From positions 1-43,638 of the forward strand of contig NZ_JADWDC010000041.1 in the NCBI RefSeq assembly GCF_020640915.1: a stretch of DNA of 43,638 nt, read 5' to 3'. The notes under the pieces are model-generated. The model worked only from the letters and a program-made list of their open reading frames with translations, was not told the DNA's origin and made no database searches. A program made the position numbers and the translations under genes. The DNA comes from Waterburya agarophytonicola KI4. GTDB taxonomy: Bacteria > Cyanobacteriota > Cyanobacteriia > Cyanobacteriales > Xenococcaceae. This document shows positions 19,091 through 26,709 of this stretch, one piece after another; within the stretch, counting starts at the first letter, position 1; each line of letters begins with the position of its first letter.

Positions 19091-19768
19091 ATGACAATTA
19101 TCTTAACTAACGACGATGGTATTGATGCGGATGGGATTCGCGCCTTGCAACAAGCGGTTTCAGGAGAAAGTATCATTGTCGCCCCCAATCAACAATATTC
19201 TGGTTGCGGACATCAAGTAACTACCCACAAAGGTATTAAACTAGAGAAAAGATCGACTACCGAATATGCTCTAGATGGGACTCCTGCGGACTGTACTCGC
19301 ATGGCAATTACTCAAATAGCTACCAATACCAAACTAGTGTTATCGGGAATCAATGCAGGAGGAAATCTAGGAACAGATGTCTATATTTCTGGCACTGTAG
19401 CAGCAGTGCGAGAAGCAGCTATTCATGGCATTCCTGGGATTGCTATTTCTCACTGGATTAAAAAACCTTTAGTCATTGATTGGCAAGTAGCAACTAATTG
19501 GACGAGCCGAGTATTAACCGATCTACTGTCTCGTCCTTTACCCCCTGGTAGTTTTTGGAATGTTAATTTACCCCATCTCGAACCTGAACAACCCGAACCC
19601 AAAATTGTTTTGTGCCAACCTAGTATCGATCCTTTACCTGTAGATTTTCTGATGGAAGGAGATAATTACTACTATCAAGGCAAATATAGCGATCGCGATC
19701 GCACTCCAGGTACTGATGTCGATGTTTGTTTTGGCGGTGATATAGCCGTGACGTTAATTAGATTGTAA
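19091..19768 (+). CDS. surE: 5'/3'-nucleotidase SurE
   Basis: A metal-dependent nucleoside monophosphate phosphatase (survival protein SurE), cytosolic and also reported to act on short polyphosphate in other bacteria. The metal and active-site residues are present: LTNDDGI with D8/D9, the NQQYSGCGHQVT segment with S37, and the signature SGINAGGNLGTDVYISGTVA with N92. The 225-aa length is slightly short, as usual for cyanobacterial SurE, which lacks much of the C-terminal swapping arm. It is the last gene of the LivG-DUF2079-DUF2079 unit, 5 bp after the preceding stop. Its last 11 bp overlap the 3' end of the convergent thioesterase gene. Confidence 0.93.
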   Translation: MTIILTNDDGIDADGIRALQQAVSGESIIVAPNQQYSGCGHQVTTHKGIKLEKRSTTEYALDGTPADCTRMAITQIATNTKLVLSGINAGGNLGTDVYISGTVAAVREAAIHGIPGIAISHWIKKPLVIDWQVATNWTSRVLTDLLSRPLPPGSFWNVNLPHLEPEQPEPKIVLCQPSIDPLPVDFLMEGDNYYYQGKYSDRDRTPGTDVDVCFGGDIAVTLIRL

Positions 19769-20261
19769 TATGCTTAACTAAAGCATTTTGAACTACAGGA
19801 GGTAATTTACGCATAATTTTGCCTTTTTCCCGATCTACTCCCACCAAGACTACTTTGCCCGTCATAAACAATTCTTGACCATCGTAGGAGCGAATTTCGT
19901 AATCCCAATTAATCCGAACTCCTTTTGTTTCCACCAGACGGGTTTTGACTATTGCCGAAACTCCCAAACGAACTGGCAAATGATAACGTATAGAAAGTTC
20001 GACTACTGGTAAATCGCAACCTAAAGCAACAAGATCGGCAAACTCAATGCCAATTGAACGTAAGTATTCTACTCTTGCTTCTTCCATCCAAGCTAAGTAA
20101 GTACCATGCCACACAATTCCTGCATAATCTGTATGATGGGGTTGGGCTTTGACTGGATATTCAAACCAACTCTGGCTTTGAGCTTGCAAGCTATGATCGG
20201 CTTCAATGGCGGAGGTTGGTAGTTTGGGTAACTGAGGAGATGGCTTTGATTTATCTGTCAA
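19758..20261 (-). CDS. Acyl-CoA thioesterase, hotdog fold (YbgC/4HBT-like)
   Basis: A hotdog-fold thioesterase of 167 aa that should hydrolyse an acyl- or aryl-CoA (or ACP) thioester. After a 30-residue polar N-terminus, the core begins YPVKAQPHHTDYAGIVWHG: an Asp in the HTDYAGIVWHGTYLAWMEEAR helix region takes the place of the catalytic Asp of 4-hydroxybenzoyl-CoA thioesterases. The later strand pattern VRINWDYEIRS...GKVVLVGVD fits the fold. It is distinct from the DHNA-CoA hydrolase of phylloquinone synthesis as I remember it. Its 3' end overlaps surE convergently by 11 bp, so no separate terminator fits between them. Confidence 0.85.
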   Translation of the reverse strand: MTDKSKPSPQLPKLPTSAIEADHSLQAQSQSWFEYPVKAQPHHTDYAGIVWHGTYLAWMEEARVEYLRSIGIEFADLVALGCDLPVVELSIRYHLPVRLGVSAIVKTRLVETKGVRINWDYEIRSYDGQELFMTGKVVLVGVDREKGKIMRKLPPVVQNALVKHITI

Positions 20262-20470
20262 TTTACTTATACTCCTAATGCTTTTGATCGGGCAATAATT
20301 TAATCTGTACTCTATTTTAAGCCTTTCGAAATTTTAAATTAACAAGATTTGGTAACAGTCTGTTTTTTGCTTAATACTTTAGATTTATTTGATTTTCTAG
20401 TATAGAAAGTTTAATCTTAGGTCTTTGCAGGTAAGTACCTGATAGTTAGATTTTGATTCATAGTTTTGAC

Positions 20471-20492
20471 GATCGCAATTTTAATTGCGATC
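20471..20492. repeat. 10-bp palindrome upstream of the HEAT-repeat gene
   Basis: Perfect inverted repeat GATCGCAATT (20471-20480) / AATTGCGATC (20483-20492) with two bases between the arms, 36 bp before the ATG of the HEAT-repeat protein. It is longer than a plain HIP1 octamer. It could be an operator, a 5'-UTR hairpin or a HIP1-derived palindrome; I cannot tell which. Confidence 0.6.
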
Positions 20493-20528
20493 TGAAACAT
20501 CGATTTTAAAAATTGCCAATTTATTATT

Positions 20529-21623
20529 ATGATTAATTTCCGTTTTCTTGTTCTTTATGTCACTTTATTCGGTTTATGCCTAGACTTGAATAGCTTTGCT
20601 ATAGGGATGAATGAAAATTCAAATAATGTCGCTCTGAACATAACCACCGAAATCACCAAAGAGAATATCCCTAAGATATCGATTGAAAAACCAGAACAGT
20701 TAGTTCAAAGTATTCAGGAACAACCAGCAGAAAAAACTAATCAGCGTTTGTCTTTGATAGGTATAGCGGTAACTTCTATCTTGTTTTTATTTGTTCTTTT
20801 AATGCTCTTCAAAAAAGAAGAAGAACCACCAGAACAATCAAAGGAACTAGTTTCCCTGGAAAATGCAAACAGCATAGAATCTCAAGAAAAAGATAATCAA
20901 TTGGCTGTAACAGAAGAATTAGTTACCGAGTCAACATTACCCATGATTGGGATGAGCCTTCATGAAGAATTTGACTATCAGCCAATAGTCAGTACAGAAT
21001 CAACTGATATCAAACTATTGAAAGCGATCGAGCCAGAAATGACCATAGCGGAAGTATCGCAAGAATTGGCTGAGACACAAAACCCTATAATAGACTCGGA
21101 TATTACGGGGAAGCTAACTATTGTTACTTCCAATACTACTGAAATTGATGTAGTTTTTGAACTAATCCAAGATTTACAACGAAGCTCTACATCTAAGAGA
21201 ATAAGCGGACAAACAGACTTGAGACGGAAGGCAATTTGGCAATTAGGTCAGACCAATGACTTGAGGTCGATAGAGCCTTTGGTGCAGATTATTGCTCAAG
21301 TTGACTCTTTAGAAAAGAGCTTAATTTTGGATGCCATTACTCAAATCACCGAGGGTAATTTGGCAACTATCGATCACATTTCGTCTATGTCTCTAGAGAA
21401 CGAAAGTGCCGAAGCTAGACAGAATGCGGTTCAACAATTGAATCTTTCATATCAGTCTATTATATCTCTGATAGATCGTTTGTCAGAAATGACGGAAACT
21501 CACGATATAGAAGTAAGAAACACTGCTAGATGGGCATTACAGCAATTCGAGCGCGTCTCTCTTCCTAGTTCGTCAAGCGATCGCAATTTGGCTTCTAGCA
21601 ACGGTAAATTTAGTAGAATATGA
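20529..21623 (+). CDS. Membrane-anchored HEAT-repeat protein
   Basis: A 364-aa protein with a hydrophobic N-terminal segment (about 4-25) like a signal peptide or anchor, a strong membrane helix at about 75-94, a Glu-rich linker (95-220), and a C-terminal helical-repeat part (about 225-340). LRRKAIWQLGQTNDLRSIEPL and VRNTARWALQQFERV have the spacing and the Ala-x-x-x-Leu pattern of HEAT/PBS-lyase-type repeats. If both hydrophobic segments span, the repeats face the cytosol. HEAT repeats usually mediate protein binding; I cannot name a partner. The next reading frame, a broken exported protein gene, begins 38 bp downstream, and a palindrome lies just upstream. Confidence 0.78.
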   Translation: MINFRFLVLYVTLFGLCLDLNSFAIGMNENSNNVALNITTEITKENIPKISIEKPEQLVQSIQEQPAEKTNQRLSLIGIAVTSILFLFVLLMLFKKEEEPPEQSKELVSLENANSIESQEKDNQLAVTEELVTESTLPMIGMSLHEEFDYQPIVSTESTDIKLLKAIEPEMTIAEVSQELAETQNPIIDSDITGKLTIVTSNTTEIDVVFELIQDLQRSSTSKRISGQTDLRRKAIWQLGQTNDLRSIEPLVQIIAQVDSLEKSLILDAITQITEGNLATIDHISSMSLENESAEARQNAVQQLNLSYQSIISLIDRLSEMTETHDIEVRNTARWALQQFERVSLPSSSSDRNLASSNGKFSRI

Positions 21624-21661
21624 AGCCTGTAAACTAGATCTATGATTCAACTTCTATATAG

Positions 21662-22094
21662 ATGCTCAAAACTTTAAGGCGATCGCTCAACAAGACTTTT
21701 TATTGGTTCTTATTATTGCCCCCGATCAACTTAGCTTTAATTGACAATATAGCCCAGGCTCAATCTCCGCAAACTTCTTTAATCCCAGCACAATTAGAAT
21801 TAGCGATTACTTCCCATGATTTTATGGGATATGATGCAGCATCTCAACAACTAATTCGCTCTGCAATAGTGAGTAATGGAAATTCTTATAGTTTCTTATA
21901 GTTTAGTCGCCGAAGACTGGCAAGACGATAAATTAATTTGGTCGGGAACGATCGTCAGAAAAGCACAAACTACGCCATTACGAACAGAAATTGTCAAAGA
22001 CAGTCCAGATAAGTTTACCGCTACCTACTTTATTCCCAATGAGACAGGGGAGTTTATTCCTCTCGTTAATGAAAGTTGCCTTAGATCTCTATAA
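21662..22094 (+). pseudogene. Frameshifted small exported protein gene
   Basis: Two overlapping frames (21662-21901 and 21876-22094) are the halves of one gene. The first half has a signal peptide (hydrophobic 14-27, cleavage likely after AQA near residue 33) and stops just after SNGNSYSFL. The second continues YSLVAEDWQDDKLIWSG. A 10-bp tandem duplication (21883-21902) causes the shift: removing one copy joins the frames as GNSYS-LVAEDW into a single 140-aa exported protein. I do not recognise the family. Without slippage or correction the product is a 79-aa truncated protein. A sequencing or assembly error is the main alternative. Confidence 0.8.
21883..21904. repeat. 10-bp tandem duplication causing a frameshift
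   Basis: TTCTTATAGT occurs at 21883-21892 and again at 21893-21902, and the period-10 match runs on to 21904. Ten bases shift the frame by one and create the TAG at 21899-21901. It is a plausible slippage site. Confidence 0.9.
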
Positions 22095-22121
22095 TGCTAA
22101 TGCTGCAAAGAAATTATAACT

Positions 22122-23216
22122 ATGTTCAAAATTCTTCTTTTATCTACTTCTGTCGGTTCGTTAGGTTCGGGACAGGGTGGAGGAGTAGAATTAACAGTAC
22201 AGAATCTGGCGCAAGAGTTGTGTCGTCGAGGACATCACATTAAAGTAGTTGCCCCAGCAGGTTCTTGGTTGAACGGTGTTGAAGTGATTACCATTGGTGG
22301 TAATTTACAAGTACCCGTGCAGACTCAAAGTCGTGATATGCCGATTTATATGCCCGATAATGGGGTGCTGGCTAATATGTGGGAGTATGCCCGCCAAGTG
22401 CAGCTGGAGTACGATCTGGTGGTTAATTTTGCCTTTGATTGGTTGCCGTTTTATTTAACGCCTTTTTTTGAGACTACCATCGCTCATTTTATCAGTATGG
22501 GGTCGATGACAACTGCTAGCGATCGCATTATGGAACAAGTAATCGACCAATATCCAGGGACATTTGGCGTTTATACCAAGTCTCAAGCCGATACTTTTTC
22601 GTTTGGAGATGAGTGCGAAATTCTCAGCAGTGCCATTGATATTGCCCTCTATGAGTTTAACAATGCGCCTCAAGACTGTTTGGCTTGGCTCGGTCGAATT
22701 GCCCCTGAAAAAGCCCTAGAAGACGCGGTAGCTGCTATAAATATTACCGATACTCCCTTAAAGATCTTTGGCAAAATACAAGATGAAGAATATTGGCAAA
22801 AAATATGTCGTGATTTTCCTGATGCACCTATCGAATATCAAGGATTTTTGGATACAAAAAAACTACAAAAAGAGTTGGGTCAATGTCGTGGGTTATTAAT
22901 GACTCCTCGCTGGATCGAAGCTTTTGGCAATGTGGCAATCGAAGCTTTAGCCTGCGGCGTTCCCATTATTGCTTACCGTCGCGGAGGACCGGCTGAGATT
23001 GTCCAACACGATCGCACGGGGTTTTTGGTCGAACCAGATAGTATTACAGGCTTAGTAGAAGCGATCAAGCAAATAAATAAGCTCGATCGCGCTGCATGTC
23101 GTCGTCAAGCAGAATCAGAATATTCTTTAGAAGCATTAGGCGATCGCTTTGAAGCTTGGTTTCAAAAATTAGTTATTAATGACCATAAAATACAAAATCT
23201 CACAATCCAAAGTTAA
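22122..23216 (+). CDS. Glycosyltransferase family 4 protein
   Basis: A 364-aa GT-B fold retaining glycosyltransferase that transfers a nucleotide-activated sugar to a lipid, polysaccharide or protein acceptor. The N-terminal glycine-rich loop GQGGGVELTV (17-26) and RRGHHIKVVAPAGS fit a GT4 acceptor domain. The C-terminal donor domain has GRIAPEK (191-197) and the EX7E motif EAFGNVAIE (E266, E274), followed by CGVPIIAYRRGGPAEIV. The ATG follows the broken exported-protein gene by 27 bp, and the hybrid kinase gene follows about 40 bp later. Sugar and acceptor are unknown; polysaccharide or glycolipid synthesis is the reasonable expectation. Confidence 0.9.
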   Translation: MFKILLLSTSVGSLGSGQGGGVELTVQNLAQELCRRGHHIKVVAPAGSWLNGVEVITIGGNLQVPVQTQSRDMPIYMPDNGVLANMWEYARQVQLEYDLVVNFAFDWLPFYLTPFFETTIAHFISMGSMTTASDRIMEQVIDQYPGTFGVYTKSQADTFSFGDECEILSSAIDIALYEFNNAPQDCLAWLGRIAPEKALEDAVAAINITDTPLKIFGKIQDEEYWQKICRDFPDAPIEYQGFLDTKKLQKELGQCRGLLMTPRWIEAFGNVAIEALACGVPIIAYRRGGPAEIVQHDRTGFLVEPDSITGLVEAIKQINKLDRAACRRQAESEYSLEALGDRFEAWFQKLVINDHKIQNLTIQS

Positions 23217-23255
23217 GATAGTGTTCCCTCAGAACTTTTTTGGCGAGTGACATCT

Positions 23256-25106
23256 ATGTCCGATCCCCTTCCTCTAAACCAAGATAAGATCTTGATTGTC
23301 GATGATGTATTAGACAATTTAGATTTGCTCTCTCGCATACTCACCAGAAGGGGATATACAGTACGCTCGGTAGATAATGGAACAGAAGCGATCGAGATCG
23401 CACAAACTGGTTGGGCAGATCTGATTTTACTCGATATCAATATGCCAGAGATGGACGGTTATCAAGTTTGTCGTTTTTTGAAAGAAGAAGATACGACTAG
23501 TTCTATTCCAGTTATTTTCATGAGTGCTTTGGATCAAACAAGGGACAAAGTTAATGCCTTTCGGGTTGGAGGTGTGGACTATATCACCAAACCTTTTCAA
23601 GTTAAAGAGGTGATAGCTAGGGTAAAAACTCATCTCCAGCTACGCAATTTACAAAAAAACTTAGAAACCCAAGTAGTATCTCGGACAATTGAATTGGCGA
23701 CGGCACTACAAGAAGCCAAAGCTGCCAATAATGTCAAAAATATTTTCTTTTCTCAAATGACCCATGAATTGCGGACTCCTATGAACGCTATTTTGGGCTT
23801 TATACAGTTGATGCAGCGAGATTCAAGTTTGAATTCGGAACACCAAGAACAACTCCGTATTATTAGCCATAGTGGAGAGCATTTGATGGCATTGATCAAT
23901 GATGTATTGGAGGTTTCTAAAATAGAAGCAGGACGATTGGTGTTAACAAAAAACAACTTTGATTTGTATCGAATGCTCAAAGGAATCGAAGAGATGTTGA
24001 ACATTAAAGCCCAAGCTAACAATATAAATTTTGTGATTCAACGTAACGATCTCGTTCCTCAATACATTCAAACCGACGACCAAAAATTGCAGCAAGTTTT
24101 GATCAACTTGTTGGCTAATGCAGTCAAATTTACCCCCAAAGGGCAAGTAAGTCTTAAAATTGGCTACAATCCCCAAAAACCTAATCAACTAGACTTTGGA
24201 GTCGAAGATACGGGGTATGGCATAGCACCAGAAGAATTAAGCGATTTATTCGTTCCTTTCGTGCAGACCAAAACTGGTAGTCAATCTCACTCTGGTACTG
24301 GATTGGGCTTATCAATTTCTCAGCAGTACGTGAAGTTGATGGGGGGAGAAATTAAAGTTACCAGTCAGGTAGATCGAGGTTCGAGCTTTAGTTTTAGTAT
24401 TCAAATCGAAATAGGCGAACCTATTGCTCAGTCTTCAGAATTCCTCCGCGTAATCGGCTTGCAGCCAAATCAAATTATACCCAAAATTTTGATAGCGGAA
24501 GATCGTTGGGAAAATCGTCAATTTTTAGTCAGGTTATTAGAGATAGTCGGTTTTGAAGTCAAAGAAGCAATTGATGGAATCGAAGCGATCGCTATATGGT
24601 CTGATTGGTTGCCAGATCTAATTTTGATGGATTTACAAATGCCTGTTATGGATGGGTATGAAGCTATTCAACATATTAAAAGAACGGACAAGTCTGTAGT
24701 CATTATTGCTATCACTGCTTCTCAATTTAAAGAGCAAAAGCAGTTTATTTTGTCTTCTGGATGTGATGATTTACTAAATCTTCCTTTCCAAGAAGAAGAA
24801 TTGTGGCTCAAAATTGCCCATCATTTAAAAGTCGCATATATCTATGAAACTCCCGTTCGCACTATCTCTACTGGATCTCAGTCTCAACGCAAAACGATCG
24901 ACCCCAAAATGTTGACGATTATGTCATCTGAATGGATTGAACAGTTAAATTACTATGCAACAGCGGCTAATACAAAAGAGATTTACAGTCTATTGGAACA
25001 AGTTCCCCAACAAAATGCCGATTTAGTACTGGCGATCTCTTCTTTAGTTGATGACTTTTGTTTTGAAAAAATTATCCACCTAACCACAGCAACCACAGAA
25101 TGCTAA
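23256..25106 (+). CDS. Hybrid sensor histidine kinase/response regulator
   Basis: A cytosolic two-component hybrid with no membrane segments. Layout counted from an alternative GTG start at 23247 (subtract 3 for the chosen ATG): receiver domain about 14-130 with D63 in LLDINMPEMDG and K115; a coiled linker about 133-165; HisKA with H173 in MTHELRTPMN; HATPase with N-box NLLANAVKFT (287-296), G1 DTGYGI (321-326) and G2 GTGLGLS (350-356); second receiver about 412-530 with D462 in LMDLQMPVMDG; then a roughly 85-residue tail. I chose the ATG at 23256 because the Met-Ser-Asp start is closer to the domain. The second receiver has LNLPF where KPF is expected, so the switch lysine is lost. Target unknown. 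Confidence 0.92.
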   Translation: MSDPLPLNQDKILIVDDVLDNLDLLSRILTRRGYTVRSVDNGTEAIEIAQTGWADLILLDINMPEMDGYQVCRFLKEEDTTSSIPVIFMSALDQTRDKVNAFRVGGVDYITKPFQVKEVIARVKTHLQLRNLQKNLETQVVSRTIELATALQEAKAANNVKNIFFSQMTHELRTPMNAILGFIQLMQRDSSLNSEHQEQLRIISHSGEHLMALINDVLEVSKIEAGRLVLTKNNFDLYRMLKGIEEMLNIKAQANNINFVIQRNDLVPQYIQTDDQKLQQVLINLLANAVKFTPKGQVSLKIGYNPQKPNQLDFGVEDTGYGIAPEELSDLFVPFVQTKTGSQSHSGTGLGLSISQQYVKLMGGEIKVTSQVDRGSSFSFSIQIEIGEPIAQSSEFLRVIGLQPNQIIPKILIAEDRWENRQFLVRLLEIVGFEVKEAIDGIEAIAIWSDWLPDLILMDLQMPVMDGYEAIQHIKRTDKSVVIIAITASQFKEQKQFILSSGCDDLLNLPFQEEELWLKIAHHLKVAYIYETPVRTISTGSQSQRKTIDPKMLTIMSSEWIEQLNYYATAANTKEIYSLLEQVPQQNADLVLAISSLVDDFCFEKIIHLTTATTEC

Positions 25107-25204
25107 ATGATTAATTATTGAATTTTCGGCATATTGAACAATGACAATGACGAACGATTTTTTTGAGGTTTTGATATTAAATCAGTTACCAATTAATCAA
25201 CGAT

Positions 25205-25378
25205 TTAGTCTTGTTCTGTTTCTTTTCCCTCATCTAGTGATGGATTGTCCATTTCTTCTTTAAAACCTCGTATAGTCTTACCTAATGCACTACCGATTTC
25301 TGGTATTTTCTTGGGACCAAAAACCAGTACCGCTACCAAACCAATTACTGCCATTTCGGGTATGCCTAAACCAAACAT
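25205..25378 (-). CDS. tatA: Sec-independent translocase TatA/TatE
   Basis: A 57-aa protein encoded between the hybrid kinase and pcyA. It is the pore-forming TatA component of the twin-arginine translocon, which exports folded proteins across the thylakoid and plasma membranes. The sequence shows the full TatA layout: MFGLGIPEMAVIGLVAVLVF as a short N-terminal membrane helix with the polar Glu at residue 8, the FGPKKIPEIG hinge (20-29), the amphipathic helix SALGKTIRGFKEE and a short acidic tail ending KETEQD. The hinge FGPKKIPEIG is diagnostic. It is divergent from pcyA across 142 bp and convergent with the kinase gene. Confidence 0.94.
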   Translation of the reverse strand: MFGLGIPEMAVIGLVAVLVFGPKKIPEIGSALGKTIRGFKEEMDNPSLDEGKETEQD

Positions 25379-25520
25379 AACTACATCTCCTGCACTAAAA
25401 TCTATTACGATTAATAGCTAAACATATCTATAAAGTCAGTCATCAGTATATCGTTAAATTTATAGACATCTGTGGCTACTAATATTTATATGCCTAGATA
25501 AAGCTTTTTTATAATCTGCA

Positions 25521-26294
25521 ATGTTAGAAACTTCTCAACCCTCTCTACGTCAAGAGCAACATCCTTTAATACACCGACTTGCCGAAAGAATTATTAATTA
25601 TTGGCATAAATATTTGGAACTATCTCCCTATTCTCTACCAGAAGGATTGGGTTATGTTGAGGGTAAGCTAGAAGGGGAAAAACTGAGAATTGAAAACCGC
25701 TGTTACCAAGCTCCCCAATTTCGCAAGATGCACCTAGAATTAGCCAAGGTAGGGAAAAATTTGGATATTCTGCACTGCGTGATGTTTCCTCGCCCAGAAT
25801 ATGCTTTACCTATGTTTGGTTGCGATATCGTAGCAGGTAGAGGGGGAATTAGTGCTGCGATCGCCGATCTTTCCCCGACAAGCCCTGAAAAGACTCTTTC
25901 TGCTGGTTATCTTCAGCGTCTTTCTGCTTTAACCAAAACTAATTTTACCGAAATTAGAGAATTACCTCCCTGGGCTGATATTTTCTCGGAATACTGTTTA
26001 TTTGTTCGTCCCAATAACATCGAAGAGGAACAAGATTTTTTAGATGTTGCTGCCAATTATCTTCGCATTCATTGTCAACAAGCAGTGCAATCTACTCCCA
26101 TATCTGATCGAGAACAAAAGTTATATTTAGCAGGGCAACAATATTATTGCAATAAACAACAGCAAAATGATAAAACTCGTCGGGTTTTAGAGAAGGCTTT
26201 TGGCGAAGAATGGGCAGAAAATTATATGACTACTGTCCTGTTTGATGTTCCCGAATCTTTGGATGAAGAACATATCCCCGTAGCAGGAGACTAG
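25521..26294 (+). CDS. pcyA: Phycocyanobilin:ferredoxin oxidoreductase
   Basis: PcyA catalyses the four-electron, ferredoxin-dependent reduction of biliverdin IX-alpha to phycocyanobilin, the chromophore of phycocyanin, allophycocyanin and cyanobacterial phytochromes. The family residues are present with an offset of three from the Synechocystis numbering: E73 in MHLELAK (E76), H85 in [15 protein letters not shown] (H88) and D102 in MFGCDIVAG (D105). The 257-aa length is normal. The C-terminal [29 protein letters not shown] region is typical. The protein marks the genome as a phycobilisome-containing cyanobacterium. It is transcribed divergently from tatA; there is no operon partner. Confidence 0.97.
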   Translation: MLETSQPSLRQEQHPLIHRLAERIINYWHKYLELSPYSLPEGLGYVEGKLEGEKLRIENRCYQAPQFRKMHLELAKVGKNLDILHCVMFPRPEYALPMFGCDIVAGRGGISAAIADLSPTSPEKTLSAGYLQRLSALTKTNFTEIRELPPWADIFSEYCLFVRPNNIEEEQDFLDVAANYLRIHCQQAVQSTPISDREQKLYLAGQQYYCNKQQQNDKTRRVLEKAFGEEWAENYMTTVLFDVPESLDEEHIPVAGD

Positions 26295-26709
26295 CCGATA
26301 TTCATTATTTGTTCCCTTAAGATAAATTGATGCTGATATATTGACAAGGTTAAATAAGAAAGTTTAATATGATATTTATAAATAAACTGTGATTTATTAC
26401 ACGGTTGTACGCAGCAGAAAGTTACTAATATATGGAAATATTGTCTCTTTCTCTCATACTTGTATTGGTGACAATTTACGATCTAGCTGTTAACACAGAG
26501 TGTTAGACATAAGAGTGCTAGACATAGATTACGAATCTACTTGTATTTTGAAGCTTTAAAAACTTAGTCCGAGGAAAAGAGTCAAGAGAGATAATTAATT
26601 GTGCTTCAATTTAACTCTTTTCCTTATTTACACAATCGAAAAAGTACTATCTTGAACTTAAGACAGTACTTTTTTTGTATGGTTATTTTGTATGGTTGGT
26701 TTCCAATAA
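26295..26709. other. Structured spacer between pcyA and glcF
   Basis: A 415-bp region between convergent genes with several repeated or foldable elements: a 14-bp direct repeat GAGTG[TC]TAGACATA (26498-26511, 26513-26526), a 6-bp palindrome TAACAC-AGA-GTGTTA (26491-26505) and a long-loop inverted repeat GGAAAAGAGT (26573-26582) / ACTCTTTTCC (26614-26623), followed by a strong terminator listed separately. A hydrophobic 24-codon frame at 26432-26506 has no ribosome site. The set could belong to a small RNA ending at the terminator, but no promoter is clear. Confidence 0.45.
26639..26674. terminator. Bidirectional terminator between pcyA and glcF
   Basis: A 15-bp stem with one mismatch: AAAAAGTACTATCTT (26639-26653) pairs with AAGACAGTACTTTTT (26660-26674) around a 6-nt loop. 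The flanking A-run on one side and T-run (to 26676) on the other let it work in both directions, serving convergent pcyA and glcF. Confidence 0.88.

Noticed and set aside
21876-22094. A separate 72-aa gene starting at 21876
   Set aside because: Its first residues come from the duplicated bases; removing one 10-bp copy joins it to the preceding frame, so it is the second half of one gene.
26432-26506. 24-codon hydrophobic frame MEILSLSLILVLVTIYDLAV...
   Set aside because: Resembles a tiny membrane protein but has no Shine-Dalgarno and does not match any small photosystem or cytochrome b6f subunit I know.
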